This document shows positions 48,094 to 59,940 of a stretch of 64,000 nucleotides of DNA, piece after piece. The stretch is from Puffinus mauretanicus. Lineage: Eukaryota > Chordata > Aves > Procellariiformes > Procellariidae. Each line of letters opens with the position of its first letter. Position 1 is the first letter of the stretch. The position numbers and the translations under genes were made by a program. The notes beneath the pieces are model-generated. The model saw only the letters and a program-made list of their open reading frames with translations. It ran no database searches and was not told where the DNA came from. The DNA lies in NCBI GenBank assembly GCA_023333565.1, contig JAJKFH010003870.1, positions 62,001 to 126,000 on the forward strand. The letters are read 5' to 3'.

Positions 48094-48270
48094 ATCCCAA
48101 CAGAACCCCTTTATACTCGATAAAACCCTGTTATTATTATCCTCCGCACACAGGCAAAAATTACAGGCAGAGAAGTGAAATGAGTTGCTAAAGCCCTTCT
48201 GCAGAGATGCCATCAGGCCAGATCAGGACTAACAGCCTGTGTTCAGACTGTGGGACTGTGCTTCCACTTC
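48094..48270 (-). mobile_element. MIR-family SINE, antisense, long copy
   Basis: cccaacagaacccctttata, then cctgttattattatcctccg, acaggcagagaagtgaaatg, agttgctaaagccc and ctaacagcctgtgttcagac follow the reverse complement of an amniote MIR (cacaacacccctgtgagg, attattatccccattttaca, gaggcacagagaggttaagt, gacttgcccaaggtcac, gaacccaggtctcctgac). Four ordered blocks over about 175 bases make this a solid call despite heavy divergence. Confidence 0.72.
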
Positions 48271-50854
48271 TAAGTACAGTTTTAGGACTACATAAAAGGT
48301 ATTTTAGGTGTATTTATATGTGATGGAATTGACTTAGGTCTTATTGAAGTCAATGAGATTAAGGTGGCTTGCCAGACACTTCAGTGCTTTTGAAATTTTG
48401 CTTTGCATCCATTTCTCATCAAAGTTGCATGGAAGAAAAGGCACTGGAATGGAGCATGATAAATAATTTGCATGCAAAATAATTGAAAACTGACTTTTTC
48501 TGTATGATTAGCTATATGCGGCCATTATCCATCCTGATAATAACCTGGTTTTGATTGCTCTTTATTTGCCAAGTGTGGCTGTAACACGGTTTGCAGCTGC
48601 AGTAGGCACGAATGCACATGTGTCTGATTGTTCGTGTGTTGAAACAAACAGAGTCCTTGTCAGGCAGTTCGGTGTCAGAATGGTTTTAATCTTCACTGCT
48701 TTTTATCAGGGAGGAAGTGATTGCTATGCCTCCGCCTTTCAGCACAGGATGCCCTGCCTCAAGTGCATATTTTGTTTTAAATGAGCTTGTTCATGTCAGG
48801 AAGCAGGCGTGATGGTTCCTTCTTGGTCTAGAAAGGTTCTTGCATGTCAGATGTCCAGCATATGCTGGTAAATGAAAGCAATTAAATTAAAAAAAAGCAC
48901 AGAAGGAAAAAAAATATCTCTTTATGGAGCGTTGGAAGAGTGGCACAGGGGAGCTGCAGAGCAGAGCTGCAATGCTGACTCGTGTGCAGGGGCCAGGTCC
49001 ACACTGGGACGTGAGCAGTAGGTGTCACCAGGAAACCTACAGGCAATCTTAAGCCATAATCTGCCAGTGTTTTTGCATTTCTCTTTGAAGTCGGGGGATT
49101 TGTGTTCTCGTAATGTGACCTTTGTATCCTCCTTTGGATCTTATTGTATTGACTGGAGGCCAGCGTGTCATTAACAAAGCGGCAGAAAAGCAGAGCTGTC
49201 TGGGGTTTTTTGTTGTTTTAAGATCCTTTCTGTTACAAACAGGCATGCCTGCACTTTGCCTGAACAGGCAGGGAGGAAAAGGGAAGCCGCAGTGCTGGCG
49301 TACGGCTGCCGTCCTCCACAGGAGCCGCACGTGGTGCCCCAGCTTCAGCCATGCTGCCCGCCTCGGGGTTTGCTGTGGCTCTCCGCAGGGCTGCTGCTGC
49401 CTGGTTTAGTGCCACCGAGCTGCTCCCAGCTGTCATTGCTGCATGTCCAGATCCACTCATCTGGGCTGATGAGCCTCAGCTCCTGTCCCGTGAACAGCTG
49501 GCAATGGCGCCTAATACCAGTAGCTGATGGTTTTTGGCATGAAGGGCAGGGTATTTGGCCTCGTCTCCCCTGAATCCCCGCTCTTGGCCTTCTTTCAGAG
49601 AAAGGCACTCAGAACAGATCCGGTTGACTGAGAAAATCTCTTTTTTAGATGATGAGCTCTGTCAGAAGGATAAGGGTTTCGAGGAACAGGGACTCCCAAG
49701 CCTAACTTTAGCACTTTGGCTCAATCCGCTATGGTATGTATGAGACGCAGCAGGATTAGAAAGGTCAATCAATACAAGCACTTTCCTGGCAGACGTGGGG
49801 TTCACCAGTGACCCAGAGCTGCCAGTGCCAGCTGTTGGCTACTGGATGGCTCCAGGCCATTTTGGGGTGTCTCGCTCCATCGCCACCTACAGCGGGGCTG
49901 GCACATGTGCTGGCAGCCTCTCAGCGTTTTGCAGGCAGCCGTGAGCAAGCACCATGTGTGCTCTTAGGGTCGAGAGCCCCGTCTATGTTGAGACCATGAA
50001 GCCACATTATGGAGGTACCAGGTCTGAAGAGTGTGTCCCACTGCCCCTCAAGCACCGCTGACCAGTGCAGTCTGCCCACAGAGGCACTGGGACGCACCGC
50101 CCTGCCCCAGGCTCCTCAGCATCTTCCTCCAGACCTTGCATTTCCCAGTAGGAGGGCATTTGGGTATCTCATCTCTGTCTGATAATTTGGCTGGCATTGG
50201 ATCCAAGCCAAAAGAAATCCAAATGCACTCACCACCAGACCAAGGGACCTGTGTTATCTCCTGCAGCTGAAGTCGACCAAAAAGCCTTGGAGGGCCCTTA
50301 GTGTACAGTCGAGAGAGATGGTTTTGCGCCTCAGGAAGAGCGAGTGATGCTGACCTCAGACCCCAGGCAGAAGCAAGATCTTTAATCTCATGTTGTACTG
50401 GATTCTTAATCTCCCTTATGTTGCTGTATCTCATTTGCACATATTTTTCTGTGTACATAGAGATAGGGGCTTCATTCAAATATTAATCAGCCTGACTGAT
50501 GGTGGAGATTTGTGCATCTGACAACTTGACATCAGTACTGTGCAAGCCCGGTTGCTTGCAGGGTATTACAGAGCAACTCCTTGAAACGACTGTTTCTCGG
50601 GACAAGTTTGGGGTTTTTAGATGTTAGCTTTCCAAGTTTTATTTGCTTAAAGAAAAGGAGAAGGGACACGATTCTTTGGCACATTAATACCCTTACATGT
50701 TGCCACCTCAAATTTTGTTAGATGCTCATTGAGGTTTTAAAATCCAATTTGTATCAGATTGCCAAAAGCTGTTAAGATTGGCTTGGGGATAAGTGGCGTT
50801 GTTGTTGTCTTACTTTCTCTCCTTCTCCTTCCCGCCCTCCCTCTCTCTCTTCCA
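48271..50854. other. Non-coding stretch, no gene seen
   Basis: 48325-48375 (ttattgaagtcaatgagatt) contains another candidate old-repeat motif. 49280-49480 is GC-rich with overlapping two-strand open frames and no domain. No gene seen. Confidence 0.5.
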
Positions 50855-51015
50855 CAGTGCGTTATCTACAGAGGTAAATTTATGAGCAGCCAAAACAGGG
50901 CTTGATTGATCATCGTGCAGGACTGGCGATAAATGACACCCCGCACTGTTGTTTCGGAGATGCGGGGCATGCAGCTGCCTTTCTGTTTCCGCCAGCGTAT
51001 AGATAATCCGCCTTC
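50855..51015. promoter_or_regulatory. Possible conserved regulatory block
   Basis: After a pyrimidine tract (about 50815-50850), the sequence carries gcgttatc, tgattgatcatc, cgataaatgaca, tagataatccg and several CpGs in otherwise A/T-leaning DNA. The motifs tgattgat and tgaca are of the type bound by PBX/MEIS-class homeodomain proteins, and ttatc/gata by GATA factors. The cluster is suggestive of an enhancer, not proof. Confidence 0.28.
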
Positions 51016-52801
51016 GGTTACAGAGTGAGGAAGGCGAAATTGAGTTTTCTTTCTTGTTTGTTGAGAGATACCACTTTTCTTTCTGTTTTTTTTAATCCGA
51101 AGCAGTGGGCAGAAGCCGCTGGCTCCTGCTGGTGGGGCTGGGCTCCAGCAGGGCCCGCGCAGGGCGGTGGGTCGGGGGCAGGATCCAGCCCCTGCCCAGG
51201 CTGTGTGCTGGGCGGCACAGAGGGGACTCTGGAGGTCCTGATGGTGTGGGGACCGGTGAGGGGCCGGTGGGACGTGCAGCTCCCGGAGTCCTTCGCTTGT
51301 GAAGCAGCCCTGGTTTAGCCAAAGCTCTGCAACAGCTCGCCATCTGGGAGGAGCAAAAACGTTCTTAAAACGACCTTTTTTGTTTCTTTTTGTTCCCTTC
51401 CAGCCTTTTCTCCGTGAAAGCTATCGTGTCCTGGCTGTCAATTTAAGAGTTCGTTAAACCATTCCAGACGTGTTCGTAGGATATCTGCTTCCAGTGTAAT
51501 CTACACTGTACTCCCTGGACCCCTCCACTCTGTCACAGAAAAATAAGCTTAATAGAGTTAAAAGCTAAAATACAATATCCACTGAACTATGAGAATTGAC
51601 TGCATAAGCCTCCTATGTAAGCAGAAAGCACCAATTTGTACAGTTCTGTGGTTAAATACTGCAGATTAATTTTTTCCAAATGTCTGTATTTAAATTTAAT
51701 ATACATGTTAAGCCTTTTCCCTCCTTCCTCAGGCTTTCATTTGTAACAGGAATCACTCCCATGGAGTCAGTTAGAATTACTCCTTTCCAAAAAAAAAAAG
51801 GCCTAATTTCGGAGCCCCATGCGAGGCATGGAAAAGGTTGCTTCCCTAAACAGGATTTAGCCAGTCACCCACCCCAGGCCAGTACATCCCAGGCTGCGCG
51901 GAGCCTTTCGCCCCGCAGGGCTGTGCTCAGCTGAGGCAGACGGCTGCCTGTGTGCTGCCTGTACGCTGCCTGCCTGTGCCGTGCCAGCGGGGCTTGCCGG
52001 CAGCACCGCTTCCTCCCTCCTCATTCTTGCAGTTCTTCAGCTCTTCACGTTATTTTGGGAGTGATGGGTGGAAGAAAGAAAACCTCTCCCCCATCTCTCT
52101 TCACAGTGTCTCCTCGCATCCGTGCATGTTTTAAAAACACAATAAATATGTTTTCTGGCCCAGATTCTGTTGCTGGGCTCTAGGCACTGGGGAGTAATTG
52201 TTTGCAATGCTGGCATGCCTGTCAAGCGATGCGGGTTGTCTACTGACACAGGTCTCCAGTTATGTCTCACTGGGGATTAGGCGTTCAGACGGGAACAGCG
52301 GTGGCCACCCCATCTCCTCGACCTGTGCTGCGTTCATGCTCCCACCCTGCATATGCACAGGCAGCCGCTCCATCGCCTGGTCGTGGGTTGCCTTCCAGAA
52401 TGAAATTACTCTTTCTCATGGGGAAAATAAGTCTTCTTGGCTTTATAGGCAAATTAGTCTCAAGGTGTTCTAGGAGGACTCGCAGGGCAGTAGCTTTGTG
52501 GATGACATTGGAGGCAAATGTGAACACCAGTACATGGGGGTTTTTAGATGTTTTTTGTGTACCACTCATTTATTTAATTAACTTATGCCCTCAATTAAGT
52601 CAGGTAAATAACAGTAAAAAATAAAACATCATGCAGCATCATGCTTTATTAATAATCTCCACAATGTTTCTGACACTGTATCTTTTATCATGTATTCATT
52701 TTTTAAAAAATATTGAACAGGATATATCTTTTGTTATTTGCTATTATCCTGTTTGCTGTTACCTTCCTGCTCGTCTTTATATATTTGAATAATTCCCTTG
52801 A
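51016..52801. other. Non-coding stretch with a GC-rich patch
   Basis: 51105-51295 is GC-rich with open frames on both strands but no domain. 51743-51788 (aatcactcccatggagtcag) is a weak copy of the old repeat motif, and 51943-51975 has three imperfect 11-bp gctgcctgtNN units. No gene seen. Confidence 0.5.
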
Positions 52802-52892
52802 ATCAACATGATTGGCATGCACAAATATTTATGTGCATAACCGCCTGCAGATCAGGTAATGGGTGGGAATTAATGCTGAAATTCATGTTGAT
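52802..52892. other. Nested inverted repeats
   Basis: atcaacatga (52802-52811) and tcatgttgat (52883-52892) are perfect 10-bp inverted arms. Inside lie atgcaca (52817-52823) and tgtgcat (52832-52838), 7-bp arms around aatattta. The whole is A/T-rich. It might be a conserved non-coding element or a small decayed inverted-repeat transposon. Target-site duplications are not evident. Confidence 0.4.
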
Positions 52893-54647
52893 GTAGTTCA
52901 AGAAAAGGTGGCGAAATAGGAATAACCCTTTCACAAAAGCCATGAAATGTAAAAATGGCCCATATTGCAGCATGTGAATAACAGGACTGTACGAAAGAGA
53001 AATGACAGTGACATTGAACCCGGCGGTAAACACTTCACAGCTTTCCTTTGGCATCACAAACCCTTTGAGCTCCGTTCTCCTGGTTTATGCGATGCGAGCT
53101 GGACCCCACAATGTGTTTTACAGCCTTGTAATTCTCCTCCTCAGCGTATATTCTCTGTATACAGCGGTGCGGCGTGACTGTGCTCCCTGGCCTGCTGAAG
53201 ACAAATGCCCAACCAAACTCAAACCCGTCCGTGCCCTGTCTGCATAGCACTTAATCTTGGGAAGGGTCCCCTCGTAGTTTTTCTTGTTGGTTGTATTGCT
53301 ATAACTCCTGTGAGCTGAGCCCGTCCGTAGAGGCAATGATACTTTATCCTCGTGAATGAACAATCTGAATAAAAGGTAGCATCTCACCAACTCTCATTAT
53401 TTATTTATCTTTTTGTTTGTCCCTGGCTCTCACAGAACAAACAAAAGTGCACTGGGCAGTGATGTGGACCAGCTGAGGAACCTGGCTTGGCTCCCTCCTG
53501 ATGGTGTCCTCAGTGTCTTCAAAGCTTTGTTTCTTCTCCATCAAGTGCCGGGCATAACCGGCAGGCAGCGTGCGGGAGCGGGGATGGAGGCAGCAGCCAC
53601 ATCAGTGGGTAGCGAGGGCCACCCCCAGCTCAGCTCCCTGGCTGAGACGGCTGGAGGCATCCACGGGTTTTGTTCCTCACATAATGGAGGATGACCCGGG
53701 GAGATGCTGGTGCTGGTTGTGTCTGAGCGTATGCTAGGTTTGGTTAGCTACCAGTTACACTTTGGCTGCTCATCTCCAAACACAAGCGTACAACTGAGCG
53801 CAGCAACTTTGTGTGCCATCAACTTTTAAGGCAGTAGGGTCACAAAAGGGGGTATGCAATTTTTAGTAGGTCATGAGAGGTGGTTATTATACTGTTGCTG
53901 AGTTACATCATCTTCATACAAGATATGCTTGTGGCAGTGGAGATTCAATTTAGGGGTGACTGATTTATGAGATTGCACCAGTGATGTATGCAGCAATCTA
54001 TGCACAGGCTGCTCAAAATGGATGCATGGGGAGTACTTCTCTGGGTATAAATGCGCCGTATATTATAAATATGTAATGCTTATATAGACCAGTTTATGCC
54101 TTCCAGTAGTATGTGGAAAGAGTAGGGAATGGAGAGATACCGGCCTCCACTCAAACATGGAGTATATTACTGGAGGTGGCAATATCTCCAGGATCAGAAG
54201 GGGCTTCTTAAGCATCCATTATACATAAATCTCACATGTGTGTTCAAAGATATATATGTAAATGAGCACCGGGAGATTGAGTTTCGTATTCTGTCTGTGT
54301 ATGTAAATGCCTACTCATGCATTTAAAAGTATAGTGTTAGCTGTAGGTTGCAAGTATAGCGAAACCATATGGCTTAAAAAATAACTTCAGCTCTGTGCTG
54401 TGAAATGGATGAGAAATGCAGTGTAATGTGCGGAGCTGCAGTCACTACTTTTACCTCTGGGATTTTGACACATCCATTAACAAGGAGACCTTGGTAGTGC
54501 GGTTGTTTTCAATCACTGTGAGTCTCATGGAAAATTCAGGGGAAAAAATCCCCAAATAACTGGTAATATTGTTTAAACTATAGTAATGAAACTCACTCAT
54601 TTTATTTGAGAACCATATGCCCACATAAATAATAGGTTTATATATAA
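52893..54647. other. Non-coding stretch, no gene seen
   Basis: 53220-53400 has conserved-looking motifs (gtccgt twice, tgaataaaag). 53540-53680 is GC-moderate. No coding signature. Confidence 0.5.
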
Positions 54648-54665
54648 GTGTATATGTATACATAT
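54648..54665. repeat. Alternating tract with perfect palindrome
   Basis: The 18 bases alternate purine and pyrimidine. The last 14 (54652-54665, atatgtatacatat) are a perfect palindrome that could extrude as a small cruciform. Confidence 0.6.
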
Positions 54666-54715
54666 TATTCTCATATGTATGAGTAAACGTTCATATAGTA
54701 CCTTCCATTCTAAAG

Positions 54716-54737
54716 TGTTAGGTTATGTAACCTAACA
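54716..54737. other. Near-perfect 22-bp palindrome
   Basis: tgttaggtta and taacctaaca are perfect 10-bp arms around tg. It lies about 50 bases from the alternating palindrome at 54648. A binding site for a dimeric factor is possible; no family motif is recognised. Confidence 0.55.
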
Positions 54738-56944
54738 TAAAAGACCTTAAAATTTGGGAAAAAAATAGTTAAACTTGTATACAAACATGTTTTATTTCTT
54801 TTTGCTCGTTAGTAAAATGATACAACTTCTAAGAAACAGGTTATCTGCTTAACAATACGTAGAAAGGCATCATCCCACTTAGAAGATCCAAGCAGAATGT
54901 AATGTAGTATCTGACTTAACTGATTACTTGAAAACTGGGTAGGCATTATACCCAGAGCAGGGCTGGAGATGACTGGGGACAGTAATTTGATTTTAGATGG
55001 AAAAGGATTTTATTGGCTGCAAGATTATCTGGGAACCTGAGTATACATAATGGTGTATGCATAAGGAAAATTCAATAATAGATATGCAAAAATAATAAAG
55101 AGATTGAAATAAGTAAGATAGAGGTAAGTCTCAGCAGCAAAATCCAGATGTGCATTTCATAACAGATACTTTTTTAATGAAAAATTTTGGGAAATGTTTT
55201 CCCTTCTTCCTTCCAGCTGGCTCTTGCTTGGGCCCCTCTCTAATGTCAGCCACATAAGAGAAATGCCAGTCATAATCTAATATTGCACTTGGTGAATATG
55301 AAGTATTAAGAAACAATGGGGAAATGAGAAAAAGAGACTGTAGGAGAACTAGTCTCCAGACCTGGCCTCTTTTTCATGGATTTATCCGTTCTAGGAAAGA
55401 GGATATATAATATTTTTCAGTAATGTTTTCCGCAGTTACTCATTTGCAGCTTTGTTTTTTGCCTGGTTCTTGAGTCTCTGATTTTTTTCTTTCTTCATAT
55501 TTGCAATGTGAGTCTGATATCCACCATCATCACCAATAACCTGAAAACAAATTACTTTCATAAACTGGGTAAGTTAAACCTCTGACTGTCCCTGGCCTCC
55601 CTGCCATTAATGGCCTTTTTGTTTATGCCCCCAGACGCCGGTCTTAAAAAACCCTTGTGCCTAGACATGACTCAGAGGATAGATGTTCAAGCATGAATGA
55701 CAAATTGGTTTATCGCAAATATACGAAAAAGAAATGAGGTGCAATGATCTCAAAGCTAGATGGGCTTCTGAAAAAGCCAGCGTGACCTTGTGCAACGTGT
55801 GTGCCGAGTCACTAAATTTAACTGGGCGCAGTCTTGTTAAGAAAGTGCTAATGCTTCTTGTCCGGGAGGAAAATGGGCTTTTTGGTTCCCTGGGCACCTG
55901 ACCTCTTTCGCTGCAAATATTGAATAGCTTGCACGTCCTGACCCGCTTCTATTTACAACCCTTCCAGCTGAGCCCAAGGAAATACTGCTGGGAGCAGGGG
56001 AGGGAGGAGACCAAAGCACGGATTGAGTTAGAGAAGGGAGGAGGAGGAGGAGAGGGAACCGCATCTTTTCTTCACTGCTTTGGACAGCAGGTCTCCTAGC
56101 AGTGGAGGAAAGTGTTTTGACCCGGAGTGTTTTACTTGCAGAGCCTTAAAGGCCACTCTGTTAACCTGCTGGAAACAGGATCCATGCTAACGCCAAGCGG
56201 GAGATGTGGAGGGGCAGGAGAGAGCTCATGGCCTTGCCTTTCACGGTTCCTCCTCCTCGGCGTCGCAGCTGCAGGAGTATGCCATCCCTGGCACACAGCT
56301 TTATTTCCAGAGCCATGGGGGCTGTCTTGGGTGGGCTGACACCTGTAGCTTCAGGTGTTTCCCTGGCTGTTCACTGATGGGGCGGCCAAATATCTTCTGT
56401 ATCAGTTGTGCAGCAGTACTGGGCCGGCTAATCTCAACCGCATCCTCTTGGCCACCTCAGTGGCACAACCCATAGCCAGCCTGGCAGCGTGGAACAGCAG
56501 GGCTCTCCGGTTCAAGGACTTTTCCCATTCCCCTGGTGTACAACGTGGCCTCACTTGGGCTTTCTCTAGAAACTCAATTGCCCTACATATTTCTGGAGGC
56601 GCGTCACCTCTGCGCTGTCAGCTGGGGCCACACGAGCTGTTGACAGCAGTGGAAAGATGACTTCATGCGTCTTGCAGCCTGTGCTCCTGTCTCTGCTTTC
56701 CAGGCTGGGCGGCGTTTGGGGTTTTTCTTTTTGTTGGGTGTTTTTTTCAAACAGGAGGATATATCGTGGCTTACACTCTGTTTACGATTCACTGTAATCA
56801 CCAGGTCCTTTTCTGAAAGGCTGTAATCTAATTAGTCGCTCCCCACCCTGCATGGAGTGTATTAATAACAACAGGAACAGTTCATTTTAGAAAATCCTTT
56901 GTAAACTACGCATGTGTCATATGCATGGCATAGTAAAAACCTTT
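54738..56944. other. Non-coding stretch, no gene seen
   Basis: A/T-rich to about 55900, then GC-richer at 56180-56660 with several overlapping + strand open frames. Their translations have no domain, and start and stop contexts are not exon-like. Confidence 0.5.
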
Positions 56945-57040
56945 CAGAATACTTTTTAGTCATAAATCTCAAAGAGTTTTACAAAGGAGATGGGTACCCC
57001 TGTTTCCATTTTATGGATGTGGAAGCTAGCCCATGGAGAA
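56945..57040 (-). mobile_element. MIR-family SINE remnant, antisense
   Basis: aaatctcaaagagttttaca, aaggagatgggtacccctgt and ttccattttatggatgtgga, then agct, follow the reverse complement of an amniote MIR 3' half (aatctcaaagcgctttacaa, tatccccattttacagatgg, ggaaactgaggc). The core beyond the ggaaact-equivalent is lost. Confidence 0.65.
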
Positions 57041-59519
57041 GACAGCCGATGGGCTTTTCGCCACCCCAAAGTGAGCTGGAAGGGCAGAGCTGGAAAGGAG
57101 CTGAGCGGCCTGGAGCTCCTGCCCTGTCCTCTGCCTACCCTGCCTACGTGAAATGTGTGCTGTGCTCGGCTTATCTCTTACCTGACCCAATTCTTCACAT
57201 TATTTCCCCATTAATTCTTGTCTCTCAAGCACTTCAGTGCTGTGGAATGGGTGTTCTCATCTCTGCGGCCATACGTGCATCAGAAAGATAAGTGTTAAGT
57301 CCCAATATTCACATTGGCTTCCCACCAGACAATTACAAGTTTTGCTTTGGAGAGCCAGCTCTTTCGAGAAGTCAGCGAATCAGCAAAATAGGAAGATATG
57401 TGGTTTGCAGCTAGTCTACTGGCTAGAGGTGTTGTTTGCTTGAATCGCTCATTGTCACTCCGCTTTGCGTATGAAATGTCTTGCATCAAATGACCTCTGT
57501 GCATTTTTGTCCTCTTTTTATATGCCTTCAAGGTATGGCGGTAACAATTACTCTGTTTTCATAAACCTGCTGGACAGCACTGCAGTCGCTTGGTCAGATC
57601 TCCTATTTATTCGATTTGTTTAGGCTTGCAGTGGTAATTATTTTTTCTCTGAAGTGTATGATATAACCCATGAGGCCAACGTGAGGTTGCCATGAGCCAT
57701 GCAACGCAGCAGTCTCTGGCAAATGCTGATTACCTTTGTGCGCAGATGATTTGAGAGGATGTTGCATGAAGGTGTAAATAGATAATTTTCTTTTAGCTTC
57801 TGTTCGCAATGCAACCAAAGGGATTCCCACTCATTTAGCATTATTCCAGTTCACTTTGCAGCAGCCTTGCCAGCCAAGAAATACCCTGGTGAGCTTCTGG
57901 TCAAGAGTGACTTCCTAAGTACCACTAGAAAAGCAGCCAGCCCTCCCGGGGAAAATTATTCCTTTTTTCTTGTCCATGTTTGTTGCTAGTAGCTGGCCTT
58001 AGCTGTGACTGCCTAGTCACAGTTCGAAGAAATAAAAAGGTGTAAAGTAATTTTCCTGATTTCTTTTACACTCATTCACAGAAAATAAAAATTAACAGTT
58101 CTCTTGAAGCTGAGGGTGGTTTCTTTTCCCTTTGCCGTTTCCCTCTCCTTTTTCTTCGTCTTAAAGCAGGACTCCCAGGTCCTGTGACGAAGAAGGGGGG
58201 TAACAGCCTTGTTGCTAAAACTTGGGAGTTTGGAGAAGGAGGTGGAAGTCTCTCAAGGAGATTTCTGTTTTCTTTCCAAGAATGGTTACAGTCGTTCCTA
58301 AACGGATTATCTTCTTCAGCAGGACAACCCCGCTGAGCATGAGGGAGCATTTTCCTTTCTTACAGGGATTTAAGGGACCTTTTTAATTGCCAGAGTAGCA
58401 GCAAACTATTTTGTGTATTAAATATGGGGAAGGATTGGAAACTGAAGAGTTTCCGTGGATGGTTATTTCCGCAGCTTAGAGAAAATTCTTCTTTTGTTTT
58501 TATCCTCCTTGTGTGGCTGCTGGATGGGCAGCCTTCGCCCGGGCAGGGGCTGCTGGCCAAGCAACGTGGTGGCCGCGGATGCCACAGCCTCGTCTCCCAA
58601 AAGGGCTGCTGCCGTCAGAGCCGATCCGGTGCCGTGGGATAGATCAGGGCTCCCCCCGATCCGTGTCTCTCTGTGCTGAGTGGGGTGTATAGGGGCAGAG
58701 CGTTGGCAAAAGGGCGACCGAGGCTGGGCAGGTATGAGGCTGGCCTTTAACTGCACAATTGGTTTATTGCATCCTTCGGCCAAGTTTTGCTCTGTGTCAG
58801 GGTCCAGCTGGAGAAGACTCAGTACTTTGACTAATTGCAGTTACTTGGTCCCAGTACTTCCCCATCAGGTATTTTAATTAAGCAAGTTTGAGTTCCAGTT
58901 TAGCATAAACGCAGACTTCACACTGACTCCCATCATTTTGGCTGGGTTTGTACCCTTCACCAAGGGCCAGCACACTGCCACGTTGGAAATTTTAGGCTTG
59001 CCCAGGACGATTGCTGCTTTGAAATTGAGATAAATATCTTTTTACTGCCTCATAAATGGGGGGAAAAAAGCAGAAGGACCAAGGTCGCATTCGTGCAGAT
59101 TCATGTCTGAGTGGGAGCCGGGTCTGGAAAGGAAAGCTGGAGCATGTTGCAGGGATGAAAGGAAGGGTGCCTACTGGAAAGCCCCCCTCGGGCCTGGAGC
59201 TGTGGTCACACCTCTGCATCACAGCGGAGCTGTGCCCTGCGCTGGGGACTTCTCGCCATCCCTCCCCGTGCTTAGCTTGGGGGCTGCCGCCATGGGGACC
59301 CCGCTGGTGGCCAGAGCAAACCTGGTGGGAGAGAGCCTGTGAGTCATGGCCGATCTAGAGGGCAGTTAAAAAAGCACCTTGTTTATTACAGCAAATGCCC
59401 AACCGAGCCTAATTCTTCATGCATTTATTGCGAAAGAATTCACTTCAGCCACGTTTTAATTTTCCTGCTCAGCTTTCAGCTTTAAACTCGGTCTCCCTCG
59501 TTTTAATTACTCGTATATT
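57041..59519. other. Non-coding stretch, no gene seen
   Basis: 58520-58680 is a GC-rich, CpG-containing patch with open frames on both strands. 59380-59510 is A/T-rich with attaat-type motifs. No gene recognised. Confidence 0.5.
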
Positions 59520-59690
59520 GATGCCATTTCCTCTGAGCCGGTTGCTAGGCGAGGGCAGGCATCCTCCGGCTGTGACCGCCCGAGTGGCCGGCGGGTCGGT
59601 GGTCGATGCAGGCGCATGGGGTGGCCTCCCTGGGCTGGGGCGGCCGCGGGACCCCCCTGACCTGCAAACGCACCCGGGGTTCGCCACCAC
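59520..59690. promoter_or_regulatory. Small CpG-rich patch with NotI site
   Basis: CpGs are frequent and gcggccgc occurs at about 59639-59646. The patch is short and has A/T-rich, motif-dense DNA on both sides (59380-59510 and 59700-59900). It may be the GC centre of a larger regulatory element. Confidence 0.35.
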
Positions 59691-59699
59691 CTCCAGGAA

Positions 59700-59940
59700 T
59701 TAGCGGTCCCATTACCACTCCGGTGTCAGGGAAATGAAGCTTTTCCATTACAAGATCATGGTAAATCACAGGGGGGAATGACAGCCTCGTTAGCATGGGC
59801 AAAGTTACTGTAATTTATGTATAAATAACTCCTTTGTGTCAAGATAATTCAGCTACCTTGAAATGCCTTCTCGCAGTCTATAGAGATACCCGTGATTTAT
59901 GCACCGTAGTTCACGGCATTTTCCTAATTACATATAGACA
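59700..59940. promoter_or_regulatory. Possible conserved non-coding block
   Basis: Complex A/T-leaning sequence with attagcggtcccattacc, tttccattacaagatcatgg, ctgtaatttatgtataaata and repeated taat/attac motifs, with few simple repeats. This texture is typical of conserved developmental enhancers in birds. Constraint cannot be shown without an alignment. Confidence 0.25.

Noticed and set aside
55785..55830. gcgtgaccttgtgcaacgtg, resembling a MIR core
   Set aside because: Only one block matches; neighbouring blocks are absent.
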